The notes: generated by a model from the letters alone, not told the origin. A stretch of 16,743 nucleotides of DNA from CAZEAN01 sp964510225 (GCA_964510225.1 CAZEAN010000125.1:1-16743), one strand, 5' to 3'; positions 1 to 8,819 are shown, counted from the stretch's first letter. Program-made: numbers and translations.

Positions 1-533
1 GCAAACTCGATGCCAGACTCGCGATAGCGGTGATGAGCATCCAGGCGATCAAGGCAGTCGAAATTGGACTCGGAACTCTCGCTGCAGTCCGACCAGGTTC
101 CCAAGTAATGGACCCCATCCGATACGATCCCGATCACTCACCCGATGATCGCCGTTTCGGTTTCCGACGGCCGACTAACAACGCGGGGGGGATTGAGGGC
201 GGAACCACCAATGGTGAACCAATCGTGGTTCGGGCCTCAAAGAAGCCAATCAGCACATTGGCCTCGCGTGGTCCTTCCGTGAAGATGGAAACAAAGGCCC
301 CACATCCTGCTACTTACGAACGTTCTGATGTCTGTGCTGTACCTGCTGCGAGCGTCATTGTCGAAAATGTTGTAGCGTTCGAGATTGCCTCTGCAGTCTT
401 AGATCGTTTTATGGGCCGCAGTCTCACAACACTTCAAGAATCTATCCAAACGAACCACAACGTAACCCATCAGCATTTATCAACATCATGGTCTAAATCC
501 GCCCCAGCCTTGGAGGAGGTCAAGGAAAGCTAA
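1..533 (+). CDS. aroC: Chorismate synthase, C-terminal part (5' end outside window)
   Basis: Chorismate synthase makes chorismate from 5-enolpyruvylshikimate-3-phosphate with reduced FMN, the last step of the shikimate pathway in the cytosol. The window enters in mid-gene: the frame with codons starting at base 3 is open from the edge and reads KLDARLAIAVMSIQAIKAVEIG, matching the family's conserved 'KLDA-LA-A-MSI-AVKGVEIG' block. Then come the glycine-rich block NNAGGIEGGTTNGEPIVVR (bases about 177-230) and the block RSDVCAVPAASV (bases about 322-357), which corresponds to the family's 'HDPCV-PRAVPV' region in its SDVCAVPAASV variant. About 177 residues are visible, roughly half of a typical 360-400 residue enzyme. 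The last 40 or so residues form a variable, probably unstructured tail. An ATG near base 33 is internal, not a start. A probable terminator follows at 567-601, so the gene seems not to be cotranscribed with the downstream TPR gene. Confidence 0.93.
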   Translation, partial: KLDARLAIAVMSIQAIKAVEIGLGTLAAVRPGSQVMDPIRYDPDHSPDDRRFGFRRPTNNAGGIEGGTTNGEPIVVRASKKPISTLASRGPSVKMETKAPHPATYERSDVCAVPAASVIVENVVAFEIASAVLDRFMGRSLTTLQESIQTNHNVTHQHLSTSWSKSAPALEEVKES

Positions 534-566
534 GCGGGGCGACGTCAGATGGAAGAGATCTGCAAT

Positions 567-601
567 GCCCACTCCTTCCTTTGGGAGTGATCGGCCTTTT
601 T
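567..601 (+). terminator. Probable intrinsic terminator after aroC
   Basis: CACTCC (570-575) pairs perfectly with GGAGTG (584-589) across an 8-base loop. The stem can extend with GCC (567-569) to GGC (593-595) past a 3-base bulge. A run of five T follows at 597-601. It starts 34 bases after the aroC stop. The bulge makes it weaker than the terminator at 5211-5250. Confidence 0.45.
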
Positions 602-662
602 CCGAACGTGATCCCTGTCACTATTCTTGGGATTAGGGAGGAATCACGTGTAAGTGTTCCGC

Positions 663-668
663 TACAAT
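663..668 (+). promoter_or_regulatory. Possible -10 element upstream of the TPR gene
   Basis: TACAAT matches five of six bases of the sigma-70 -10 consensus and lies between the aroC terminator and the TPR gene, where a promoter is expected. No good -35 box is visible 16-18 bases upstream (640-645 reads GGAATC), so this is a weak call. If used, the leader would be about 135 bases and would include the hairpin at 747-771. Confidence 0.28.
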
Positions 669-746
669 AAAAATGAAGACCCAAATTCGGGATGATGTCG
701 TATCAAACTAATGCAGAGTCCGATCAGTTCGTCCGATGGGCTGACC

Positions 747-771
747 CTCCTTGAGAAAGAGCTTCAAGGAG
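747..771 (+). repeat. Inverted repeat (8-bp hairpin) in the leader of the TPR gene
   Basis: CTCCTTGA (747-754) is the exact reverse complement of TCAAGGAG (764-771), with a 9-base loop. No T run follows, so it is not a simple terminator. It ends 29 bases before the ribosome binding site at 801-805. It could be a leader-RNA structure or a protein-binding site; the sequence alone does not decide. Confidence 0.5.
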
Positions 772-800
772 TTCTGCGAGTCGAACACCAATGGTTTATG

Positions 801-805
801 AGGAG
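801..805 (+). promoter_or_regulatory. Shine-Dalgarno site that sets the GTG start at 813
   Basis: AGGAG lies seven bases before the GTG at 813. This spacing supports GTG as the true start of the TPR protein. Confidence 0.75.
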
Positions 806-812
806 ATGAGGC

Positions 813-3800
813 GTGGCAAGATCTAAGTCGGTACGTCGCTTCAACATCCGAGCACTGATCTATTCAGCCGGGTTGATCCTTGTTGTCGCAGCCTTTGGGG
901 CGGTGGCAGCGTTCGGATTCGGCAACCAGATGTCGGACAAAGTTCTCGCCCAGGCGCGTGAACTGATCGAAGAAGATCAAGCGGGACTGGCTCGACGCCA
1001 CCTCGGCGATTTCCTCCGGAGAGAGCCGGATAACGTTCCCGTCCTCGAACTCTACGCAGATCTGCTCTACCAAGCAGTGAAGGCAGGCGATCAAGAGCGG
1101 TTGGTCCGGGCCCTCGATGTCAACCAGCGATTGTTGACCCTTGATCCCGAGGGAGCGGATCGCCAATCTACCCGCAAGATTGTCGGTGAGCTCTTGATTT
1201 TGCGGGCAACGTTTGACCGTCAATTCGCTCGAGGAGCTTCGAATGACCTTCAAGAAGAGCTTGTCGAGCGGAACAGTCGGATCAGCGCTGCCACCCGAGT
1301 GCTGCAAGAACTGATCAGCCGAGGAGGCGACGAGGTTGACGCCGAAGCCTACCGGTTGCTCGGAATCTCCTTCGAGCTTCAGATTCTCCGTGAGACGATC
1401 AATCCCAACGTCGTCAACAGTGCCATCGCCGCTTACGACAAAGCGTTGGAACTCGACCCTACGGATGTTGAAGCGGCGGCACGCAAAGCAAGGCTTCACC
1501 GCGATTTTCGGATCCCTCCCGAGTATGAAATCGCCAGTGCCACACTTGAAAATCTGATCAAAGCTGCTCCTGAATCAGCTCGTGCTTACCTCGCCGTCTA
1601 TGAGCACTTTGTTCGCGAGGACCGAGCTCGGGCATCCGAAGCGCTTCAGAAAGCGCTCGATTACGCTACTGAAACCGATGTTGCTGTTCGACTTACCGCG
1701 GCTTCCGACGCCCTCGAGCGTGGTGATACTTCTACGGCTCGACGGCTGATCAAAGAGCTTCCTCAACAGGCAGCGGGGCTGGGTGATGTCGAATTGCTCA
1801 GCGGTCTGATCGCCCTGGCCGATCAACAGCCGGATGAAGCCATCGCTAGCTGGCAACAAGGACTCCGAGCCCTACAAGGGACCGACCTCAAACTGGTCTG
1901 GACCCTCGCCAACGCCTTGATCGACGCCGGCAAATTGGACCAAGCTAAACCTCTGATCGAACGCTATCGGACAATTGGGTCGGCCGAGTCGGCTCCATTC
2001 TATCTGATGCTCCGAGGTCTTTTTGCTCAAGCGTCGGGGGATCCCGAGCAAGCGCTACGTGAATTTGAACAGGCTGAGGATGCGATCAGCGATCCGCAAC
2101 GACCGCTCCTTTTGATGGCGATGGCCCGTTGCCAAGTCGACCTCAACGACCGAACCGCGGCGATCCGGAATCTTGAGGAAGCAATCAGCCTCGATCCGTC
2201 TAACCCTGATCCCCGGATCGCACTTGCCGAAGTCCTCCGAATGGAAAGCATGGACGATGCAATCCGCCAGATTAATGAAGGGATCAATGCTGCGCCCTCA
2301 AATGTAAAACTCCGTCGGGCACAGCTTGGGTTGCTCCTTGAAAAAGAGATCGCAAAACCTGCCTCAGAGCGTGATTGGGCCGAGTTCCGCACTAATCTTG
2401 AGCGGGGCCGCCAAGCACTCGGTGAAAATAGTCCACTCCTCACCGCCTTGGAATCCCGACAGCTTCTTTTGACCCAACAATCCGATCGATCGATTGAGAT
2501 TCTTCGGGACGCAACTGAACAGTTCCCAGAAGTCAGTTCAAACTGGTTGCTGCTATCCGACACCCTCGCCAAAGTCGGTCAACTCCCAGAGGCGCTCCAA
2601 GTCCTTGAAGAAGGATCAAAACCGGAAAACGCAGGCGATGGAATCTCATTCCGAGTTGGACGAGCTCGGCTCCTCGTTGCCTTGGACCGAGGTCGTGAGG
2701 CGCTCCAGGTCCTTACAGAAGGAGCAGCGACCCTGCCGACGGAACAGCGGGGTGCGATCTACCGGACCCTCGGTCGGATGCAAGCTGCACGGGGACTCTT
2801 CGAAGAAGCGGAAGCCACCTACAACGCCTGGCGGACTCTGCAACCTGGTACGGCGGACCCCTTGCTTGCGTTGCTCGACCTCACCATCGACATTGGGGAC
2901 GCCCAAGGGGCACAACGTTATCTAGAACTCTTACGTGGTGAAACAGAGACACCACCCTTGCCCTATCTCCTCGGACGGGCCGAAGTGATGCTCCGAATGC
3001 CGGTCGACGACCCGATCACGCGGGCCCGACAGGCAGAACAGCTCCTCGACCGGGTCTTGGCGCCAAAAGCGAGTAGCGGATATGCCCAAGGGTTCCTTCT
3101 CCGAGGCCTCGCCCGACAACGGCTCGGCAAATATCCAGAGGCACTCGCTGATCTCCGAACGGCCTGGGTCAATGGTGAACTCCGAGCGGGCGGCCCGTTA
3201 GTCGAACTCCTTGTCTCGCAGAAACGAATCGAAGAGCTCGAAGTCATCACACGGCCTCCCGGACTCGGATTTCAGCGTGATATCAACCGACTCGCCGCGG
3301 AAGCTTGCTATCGCTATGGCTATTTGGAGGAAGCAAAAGACTACATCGAGAAAGCTGCGGTAACACTGGGACGCAACCCGCAATACGAGAGCTGGCGGTT
3401 GGCGCTGCTCGAACGGATCGGAGAACCGAAAGAAGTCGAACGAACCCTCCTCACTGCAGCGGAACGCTCTGACGCAACGGTCGAAGAATGGTTCGCCTTG
3501 ATCCGTTACTACGCATCACGCGAACGGTTACCCGATGCCGAACAAGCTCTCAACCGTTTGAAACTCCGATTCCCCGAGAAGTCGCAGGATCTCTTGGAGG
3601 GACTCGGACGCGCTTCGATGGGTCAACTCGATGAGGGGTATGCAGCACTCGAAAAGGGTCTTGAGACGGATCCGGAAAACACCGATCTACTGCTCGCCGC
3701 TACTGCGATCGACGAGCAAGCCAAACGCTACGACAGCGTGATTGAACGTACAAGGAAGATCCTGGAGGTCGACCCCGACAACGCCAACGCGAAACGCCTG

Positions 3801-5162
3801 CTGGCAATTAACCTGGCACGGAAGTCAAGAGAGGCTGAGAACCAGCAGGAAGCCTGGGAAGAAGCCTGGGCAGTCTTCGGACCCGAACCGGACGAAGATG
3901 AAGAGCCCGAATCCCCTCGAGATCGACTCGCCCGAGCATTGGTCCAAGCTACCCATCCCGATTCCGCCGAGCGTGGTAAGGCGGCGATCATCCTCAGAAA
4001 CTTGATTGAAGACCTGCCGGCGACGGAAGTCCTGACCATCGCTGCTCGAGAAACGCTTGCAAGGCTCCTCTATCAGCAAGGGGATGCCAAGGGCGCTTCG
4101 GAAATCGCTGCAGTTACCGCTTCCTCCAGCGCGAATTTTGCGTCGATCGCCTTCTACACGCTGCTCTTGATTGACTCGGGCCAGTTTGACGAAGCCGATC
4201 GTCAATTGCAGCGGCTCGAACGAATCCAGCCCGATGCGTCGGACCTCGTTGTCCTTCGAGTCCGACTGGCTGAAGCAACGGAGACCAACGATGAAGACGC
4301 CGCTCTTGCTCTTGAGAAGCAATATCAGGAAGCAATAGAGAAGGAAAAACCAGAATCATCAGTCTCCATCATCTTCACCCGATTGACGCAGCTCGGTGAT
4401 CCGGTCGCCGAAGTCACCGAGCGTGTCGGACGGGACCTGGGAACACGGTTCCCTGAACTTGCTTGGGGCCCCGCACGCTGGTTTGCAGTACGAGGTGACA
4501 TTGATACGGCGATCGAATTGGCGGAGACTGCCCTCAAAACGGGAGGGGAACGCCAGGCGAACGAAGTCGCTCGAATCATGGCCTCGTTCTTGTCTGAAAA
4601 ACGAGTGGATCCAGAATCCAGTTATGCCGATCGAGCCGAAGAGCTGACCCGTGAGGCGTTGGAGGCCCACCCAGAAAGTGCACAGGTTCAAGCCAGCTTG
4701 GCGATGGTCCTTCAATTCCGAGGCCGCGTACAGAATTCCAAGCTAGACGAAGTGGTGAGCATCTATCGGGGAATGCTCCAAGAATCTCCCGATAGTATCC
4801 TGATCCTGAACAACCTCGCCTGGGCTCTCTCCGAGTTCAAGGACGAACCCGCTGAGGCGCTTGTGATGATCGATCGAGCGATCAAGAACGCACCTCAAAA
4901 GCTCAATCAACTCATCGATACTCGTGGCGTCATCCTCGAGCGGCTCGGGCGACTCGATGAGGCCATCAACGAACTGCAATCGATCTCCGAGAGAGACCCG
5001 GAAAACCCTGTTTATCGGTTCCACTATGCACGGGCACTCTCCAAGATCGGTCGAACCGAGGAAGCCAAGGCGGAACTGGCAACAGCAATTGAGAATGGTC
5101 TCGACGCCGAAGATCTGGATCCAAGAGAAGTCGACGAGCTCAAGGAACTCCAGAATCTCTGA
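813..5162 (+). CDS. Very large membrane-anchored TPR repeat protein
   Basis: This 1449-residue protein starts at GTG with AGGAG seven bases upstream. Residues about 11-33 form one hydrophobic segment after a basic start (ARSKSVRRFNIR), best read as an uncleaved signal anchor that exports the rest. Almost all the remainder is alpha-helical repeat with the TPR pattern of A/G at helix turns and closing '-LDP-' motifs. Clear units lie at about 202-228, 413-510, 663-690, 836-869, 937-1006 and 1311-1449, the last including NNLAWALSEF. An acidic, proline-containing linker (PEPDEDEEPESP, about 1024-1036) breaks the solenoid. No catalytic domain is visible. TPR solenoids bind other proteins, so a scaffold role at the envelope is an inference; the partner is unknown. 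It sits alone between two terminators, so it is probably its own transcription unit. Confidence 0.9.
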   Translation: MARSKSVRRFNIRALIYSAGLILVVAAFGAVAAFGFGNQMSDKVLAQARELIEEDQAGLARRHLGDFLRREPDNVPVLELYADLLYQAVKAGDQERLVRALDVNQRLLTLDPEGADRQSTRKIVGELLILRATFDRQFARGASNDLQEELVERNSRISAATRVLQELISRGGDEVDAEAYRLLGISFELQILRETINPNVVNSAIAAYDKALELDPTDVEAAARKARLHRDFRIPPEYEIASATLENLIKAAPESARAYLAVYEHFVREDRARASEALQKALDYATETDVAVRLTAASDALERGDTSTARRLIKELPQQAAGLGDVELLSGLIALADQQPDEAIASWQQGLRALQGTDLKLVWTLANALIDAGKLDQAKPLIERYRTIGSAESAPFYLMLRGLFAQASGDPEQALREFEQAEDAISDPQRPLLLMAMARCQVDLNDRTAAIRNLEEAISLDPSNPDPRIALAEVLRMESMDDAIRQINEGINAAPSNVKLRRAQLGLLLEKEIAKPASERDWAEFRTNLERGRQALGENSPLLTALESRQLLLTQQSDRSIEILRDATEQFPEVSSNWLLLSDTLAKVGQLPEALQVLEEGSKPENAGDGISFRVGRARLLVALDRGREALQVLTEGAATLPTEQRGAIYRTLGRMQAARGLFEEAEATYNAWRTLQPGTADPLLALLDLTIDIGDAQGAQRYLELLRGETETPPLPYLLGRAEVMLRMPVDDPITRARQAEQLLDRVLAPKASSGYAQGFLLRGLARQRLGKYPEALADLRTAWVNGELRAGGPLVELLVSQKRIEELEVITRPPGLGFQRDINRLAAEACYRYGYLEEAKDYIEKAAVTLGRNPQYESWRLALLERIGEPKEVERTLLTAAERSDATVEEWFALIRYYASRERLPDAEQALNRLKLRFPEKSQDLLEGLGRASMGQLDEGYAALEKGLETDPENTDLLLAATAIDEQAKRYDSVIERTRKILEVDPDNANAKRLLAINLARKSREAENQQEAWEEAWAVFGPEPDEDEEPESPRDRLARALVQATHPDSAERGKAAIILRNLIEDLPATEVLTIAARETLARLLYQQGDAKGASEIAAVTASSSANFASIAFYTLLLIDSGQFDEADRQLQRLERIQPDASDLVVLRVRLAEATETNDEDAALALEKQYQEAIEKEKPESSVSIIFTRLTQLGDPVAEVTERVGRDLGTRFPELAWGPARWFAVRGDIDTAIELAETALKTGGERQANEVARIMASFLSEKRVDPESSYADRAEELTREALEAHPESAQVQASLAMVLQFRGRVQNSKLDEVVSIYRGMLQESPDSILILNNLAWALSEFKDEPAEALVMIDRAIKNAPQKLNQLIDTRGVILERLGRLDEAINELQSISERDPENPVYRFHYARALSKIGRTEEAKAELATAIENGLDAEDLDPREVDELKELQNL

Positions 5163-5210
5163 GCAGACCTTGACCTGACCTGACAACGACCCCGAAAGCT
5201 TCTTTAACTC

Positions 5211-5250
5211 AAAGCCATCCCTCTCAAGAAACTGAGGAGGATGGCTTTTT
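5211..5250 (+). terminator. Strong intrinsic terminator after the TPR gene
   Basis: AAAGCCATCC (5211-5220) pairs perfectly with GGATGGCTTT (5239-5248). An inner CTCA/TGAG stem (5223-5226 with 5233-5236) closes a short loop. The T run continues to 5250, with A residues on the left arm. It begins 48 bases after the TPR stop codon and separates this gene from the phosphatase gene. Confidence 0.85.
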
Positions 5251-5286
5251 CGCGCGATGGGAGCAGAGCGCAGCGTGTCCAGCCGA

Positions 5287-5314
5287 TTGCGAACGAAGAG
5301 AGGACCGTTAGACT
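5287..5314 (+). promoter_or_regulatory. Possible sigma-70-type promoter of the PhoD gene
   Basis: TTGCGA (5287-5292) and TAGACT (5309-5314) are 16 bases apart, each matching four of six consensus positions. They lie after the terminator and about 85 bases before the preferred phosphatase start. Position supports it; the weak boxes do not. Confidence 0.3.
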
Positions 5315-5387
5315 AACAAAACCGGGGATCGATCAATCAAACATTGGAACGGTCCCCGCCTCTCCACCACGATGCCTCAGAATCGTA

Positions 5388-5392
5388 GAGGG
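5388..5392 (+). promoter_or_regulatory. Ribosome binding site selecting the 5399 start
   Basis: GAGGG lies six bases before ATG 5399. The upstream in-frame ATG at 5372 has only CCACCACG in front of it, and using it would put nine basic/polar residues ahead of the signal peptide. Confidence 0.6.
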
Positions 5393-5398
5393 CACCAC

Positions 5399-7240
5399 AT
5401 GCGTCTTGTTATCACCACCACAATGGTCTTGATCTCTCTGACCGTTGCTTCTGGACAATCGCCAGCACCCGATCTGTTCATCACTCACGGACCAATCCTT
5501 GGCCGGGTGTCCTCCGACGGGATCGGAATCTGGGCGCGGACCAATCAGCCTGGTTCCTTTGCTGTCCGTTATGGGACGGAACCAACCCGCCTCGAACAGG
5601 AAAGCGAACCAGCAGAGACCGACCTCGGCCACGACAACACCGGCTGGGTCCACCTCAAGGGACTCAAACCTCAGACCAAATACTTCTATGAACTCGTGAT
5701 CCCAGATCAAGTGGGCCACACAGGACGCGAAGGTCATTTCAAGACACTCCCTGATGCCAACGACTATCATGACCAGGAGCTTAATCCGCAAGGCTTGTTC
5801 AACTTTCGATTCGAGTTCGCTTGTGGGAACAATCAGAATCCGGGACACGGTTCGGGGCCTTCCCTGCCTGCGTTCGAAACGCTCATCAATGACTGGTCAG
5901 AGCGTATCGATTTCGCGATTCTGAACGGCGATTGGCTCTACGAAGTGGAACGCGGCTATAGCGCAGATCAGTGGCGTGCACAAGTGGATCGACTTGATGA
6001 AGAACTCCCTCATCCGGTTGATGTCGCACCCTCGATCGTGGGGGTCTGGCAAAACTACAAGCGATTCCTGGAGCAAGGTCCAAATCTGACCCGTTGGCAT
6101 CGCGTTGTTCCCTCCTTTTTTACCTACGACGACCACGAAATCTTGAATGACGTTTGGGGTGCGGGCACGCCCGGACTCCGCGACCGTCGCGCAGTTTTTC
6201 GGGATATCGGCGTCCAGGCTTGGTACGACTACCTTGCGTGGAGCAATCCGTCTACTTTCCAAGCACCGATTCGATTCGGGCAGGCACGTCTTGAGGCTGG
6301 TTCCAACCTCCTCAAGGACCCCGAAGCCAACTACAGCACCCTGGACCTTGACCAGCACAACAATCTTCACGTTCATTGGGGTACCGAGACCGCAGGGATC
6401 AATGACAATCGTCTCGACGGTGTCGGCGGCGACCCCAATGCTGGCGTCTATCGGATTGTAGAAGTCATTGATGACAAGACCCTCAAAATCGACCCTGCAG
6501 CTGACTCTGACGGTACGGCTTCCTACTCTATCGGGCGTCGGTCCTACTACAAAATGGCCGTTTCCAACTGCGATTTCTTTGTCCTGGATACCCGTGGGCA
6601 ACGGCAGATGCACGACGTCACTGAACCCGACAAGCCAGGACTCTCGATGCTCGGTCCGGTACAGCGTAACTGGCTCTTGGATGGGATCCAGTCCAGTACT
6701 GCAGACTTTATTTTCGTGGTCTCATCGGTCAATTTCATGGTGCCGCACATCGGTGGTGGTGCGATCAGAACGACCAACAAAGACGATGCCTGGACCGTCT
6801 TCCTTGATGAGCGGGAAGCACTGATCGAAGCTTTTGATCAGCTCCGACAACCGGTCTTTGTGCTGACCGGTGATCTGCACAATAGTTTCGTGATCCAGAT
6901 CAGTGACAACGTCTGGGAATTCGCCTCTGGTCCGCACAACTCCAACAATCACTATGTCACCGATGAAGGAAACCGACCAGCGAACGGGACTTTCCAGTAC
7001 GGCCCTCGGCCGGCCGAAATCAGATGGTCGACACTTTATCGGTCCGACATCCCACGAGATCAGCTCCTCCACCCGCACTTCTGCATTGTCCAGGTCAATA
7101 ACGTTTTCGACAACCCAATGTACCCAGGCGGCCCAGAACGCTGGGTGGCATTTCCAAGGCCCCAAGTCGTCTTCCAATATTATGACGGCCGGACCGGAGA
7201 ACTTGAATATGCCGAGTCGATCTTGGCAGCACCTCGGTAG
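5399..7240 (+). CDS. Secreted PhoD-family alkaline phosphatase/phosphodiesterase
   Basis: PhoD-type metallophosphatases hydrolyse phosphate mono- or diesters outside the cytoplasm with Ca/Fe-type metal centres. From ATG 5399 the protein has 613 residues. A signal peptide (about 1-20) is followed by a beta-sandwich resembling the PhoD N-terminal domain (about 25-120, with LKPQTKYFYEL). Metal-site motifs follow in family order: FACGNNQN (Cys142), NGDWLYE (Asp178), YDDHEILND (Asp244, Asp245, His246), LDTRGQR (Asp397, Arg399) and LTGDLHN (Asp492, His494), then FASGPHN. The family's hallmarks all appear present, so activity is likely. Residues about 307-386 look like an extra beta-rich insertion between the DDHE and LDTR motifs. 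A Tat-type RR motif is absent at this start, unlike classical PhoD, so Sec export is inferred. The gene follows a terminator and faces the sulfatase. Substrate is not determinable here. Confidence 0.9.
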   Translation: MRLVITTTMVLISLTVASGQSPAPDLFITHGPILGRVSSDGIGIWARTNQPGSFAVRYGTEPTRLEQESEPAETDLGHDNTGWVHLKGLKPQTKYFYELVIPDQVGHTGREGHFKTLPDANDYHDQELNPQGLFNFRFEFACGNNQNPGHGSGPSLPAFETLINDWSERIDFAILNGDWLYEVERGYSADQWRAQVDRLDEELPHPVDVAPSIVGVWQNYKRFLEQGPNLTRWHRVVPSFFTYDDHEILNDVWGAGTPGLRDRRAVFRDIGVQAWYDYLAWSNPSTFQAPIRFGQARLEAGSNLLKDPEANYSTLDLDQHNNLHVHWGTETAGINDNRLDGVGGDPNAGVYRIVEVIDDKTLKIDPAADSDGTASYSIGRRSYYKMAVSNCDFFVLDTRGQRQMHDVTEPDKPGLSMLGPVQRNWLLDGIQSSTADFIFVVSSVNFMVPHIGGGAIRTTNKDDAWTVFLDEREALIEAFDQLRQPVFVLTGDLHNSFVIQISDNVWEFASGPHNSNNHYVTDEGNRPANGTFQYGPRPAEIRWSTLYRSDIPRDQLLHPHFCIVQVNNVFDNPMYPGGPERWVAFPRPQVVFQYYDGRTGELEYAESILAAPR

Positions 7241-7281
7241 TTCGATGATGAGTGATCAACACAAATCGTAACTCAGTTGGT

Positions 7282-7309
7282 AAGGAACCAGCAAAACGCC
7301 CGGCTCCTT
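7282..7309. repeat. Imperfect hairpin between convergent phosphatase and sulfatase genes
   Basis: AAGGAACC (7282-7289) pairs with GGCTCCTT (7302-7309) with one mismatch across a 12-base loop. It sits in the roughly 100-base gap between the two stop codons, where a bidirectional terminator could be expected. Neither strand has a T run after it, so termination is only a guess. Confidence 0.3.
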
Positions 7310-7343
7310 CCCAAGTGTCATCTTGCACACCACCAACAGTTCT

Positions 7344-8777
7344 TCAATTCATTACTAGTTCATCAAGATCGATTGAGTCACCTAACTCGCGTTGCTGCTG
7401 TTTCAAACTCTGATAAAGGCTTTCAAGACGCGATCGCTGGGCAGGATCTCCAGCAAGATCGTGCGCTTCGCCAGGGTCGGAATCGAGGTGATAAAGCCGG
7501 GTCACCTTGATCTTCGGGTAGACAACGAGCTTATAGCCATCTTCAATGATGGCACGTTGGAGTCCGAGGTAGGCACCGTAAATCGACTCTCGAGGTTGAG
7601 CGGACACACTCCCCTCGAGGAACGGCACCAGGCTCTCAAATCCCACCTGTTCGGGAATTGGCACTCCGGCTAGTTCCAGTGTGGTCGGCATCACGTCTTG
7701 AAGATAGATCGGAGCGTCGATCGTAGCACCCGACTCGATCCCAGCTCCGGCGATTACAAAGGGGACCCGAAGGCTATGGTCATACATGTTCTGCTTCCCA
7801 AAGAGACCATGATGACCGACCGCGAGTCCGTGGTCGGCAGTAAAGACGACTAGAGTCTGGTCAGCACGACCGCTCGCCTCAAGTGCATCGAGGACCCGAC
7901 CGATCTGTCGGTCGAGATGGGTGATGATTGAGAAGTACTCGCGACGGTGAACCTTGACCGCTTCCTCGGTCCGAGGGAACGGGCCAAGCCGCTCATCACG
8001 CAACGAAGGACTACACCCGATGCCATCTTTGTAGGGATATTCAGGGAGAAAGTTCTCGGGAAGTTTGATGCGGTCAACGGGATAACGAGCAAGATCGGAT
8101 TCGGGGGACTGTCTCGGATCATGGGGCGCATTGAATGCCACATAGGCAAAGAAGGGGGCCTCTGTATCAGCGGTTTCCTCGATGAACTTGATCGCGTCAT
8201 TCGCTGTCACCACACTCCAGTGGGTACCGCCCTTCCAGAAGCCACCGAAGATTGGGTCGGCGGGATCCCAGGGATCCGGTTCACCAGGAAGCGGACGGTT
8301 GTATCCAGTCTTGGTTTGATTGGGCATCCCTGGCCGGATGTGGAGTGCCGTATCGAAGGCCTTCGTTGCGTCTGCCCTGATGTGCCACTTACCGGTGAAG
8401 AATGTCTGATAGCCGGCTTGCTTCAAATACTGAGGCCAAAGTCGACCTGCCTCACGTTCGGCATCGGTTTCCTGATAGATCGAGTTAGCATCCCAAAGAG
8501 TCCGACCCGTGATCAGCATGCAGCGACTTGCAACACAGACAGCCCCACTCCAAGAGCCCATGTTGTAGGCATGGGAAAATGAAGTCCCGGAGTGGTACAG
8601 CCGATCGAGATTCGGCGTCTCGATGTCGACCAAACCAAGAGCACCGATCGCCTCGTAGCTGAAATCGTCAGCGAACAGAAAGAGGATATTTGGCCGCTCT
8701 GGGAGGTCAGGTTCATTCGACCAACAAGGAGTGCTCCCGATAAAAAGCACCAAACTGAACAAGAACAATCGGACCAT
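7344..8777 (-). CDS. Secreted type I sulfatase (formylglycine-dependent)
   Basis: Sulfatases cleave sulfate esters using a formylglycine made from an active-site Cys. The preferred start is ATG at 8777, giving 477 residues with a signal peptide (about 1-20) and GGAAGG at 8786-8791 upstream. The open frame continues upstream to 8939, but that stretch has no signal peptide. Visible family motifs are FADDFS (metal Asp37, Asp38), CVASR (81-85, the C-x-A-x-R formylglycine motif), TGKWH (128-132), NAPHD (216-220) and ADHG with GHHGLFGK (314-328). These are the usual metal and sulfate ligands, so an active enzyme is expected if a maturase is present elsewhere. Planctomycetes typically use such enzymes on sulfated polysaccharides, but the substrate here is unknown. 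It lies 140 bases downstream of the Bat-locus giant gene on the same strand; cotranscription is possible but unproven. Confidence 0.92.
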   Translation of the reverse strand: MVRLFLFSLVLFIGSTPCWSNEPDLPERPNILFLFADDFSYEAIGALGLVDIETPNLDRLYHSGTSFSHAYNMGSWSGAVCVASRCMLITGRTLWDANSIYQETDAEREAGRLWPQYLKQAGYQTFFTGKWHIRADATKAFDTALHIRPGMPNQTKTGYNRPLPGEPDPWDPADPIFGGFWKGGTHWSVVTANDAIKFIEETADTEAPFFAYVAFNAPHDPRQSPESDLARYPVDRIKLPENFLPEYPYKDGIGCSPSLRDERLGPFPRTEEAVKVHRREYFSIITHLDRQIGRVLDALEASGRADQTLVVFTADHGLAVGHHGLFGKQNMYDHSLRVPFVIAGAGIESGATIDAPIYLQDVMPTTLELAGVPIPEQVGFESLVPFLEGSVSAQPRESIYGAYLGLQRAIIEDGYKLVVYPKIKVTRLYHLDSDPGEAHDLAGDPAQRSRLESLYQSLKQQQRELGDSIDLDELVMN

Positions 8778-8785
8778 CTGGACCA

Positions 8786-8791
8786 CCTTCC
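8786..8791 (-). promoter_or_regulatory. Ribosome binding site of the sulfatase gene
   Basis: On the minus strand this reads GGAAGG, eight bases before ATG 8777. With the signal peptide that follows, it decides the start against the longer open frame beginning at 8939. Confidence 0.65.
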
Positions 8792-8819
8792 GACGGTTTT
8801 GCGAATCGATATGACCCCA

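Noticed and set aside
30..533. A free-standing 167-residue gene starting at GTG 30 or ATG 33
   Set aside because: The same frame is open to the left edge and its translation matches the chorismate synthase C-terminus in sequence order, so the start is internal to aroC.
4743..5186. 147-residue minus-strand open frame against the TPR 3' end
   Set aside because: It is antisense to clear TPR repeats and shows no domain, signal or ribosome binding site.
5333..5848. 171-residue minus-strand open frame across the PhoD start
   Set aside because: It is antisense to the signal peptide and N-terminal domain of the phosphatase, and no motif supports it.
7241..7343. A tRNA-like fragment in the convergent gap
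   Set aside because: GGTAAGGAACC and GCCCGGC caught the eye, but no cloverleaf arms, anticodon stem or T-loop motif can be fitted.
7947..8582. 211-residue plus-strand open frame inside the sulfatase
   Set aside because: It is antisense to the sulfatase catalytic motifs. The same stretch encodes ADHG and other conserved ligands on the minus strand.
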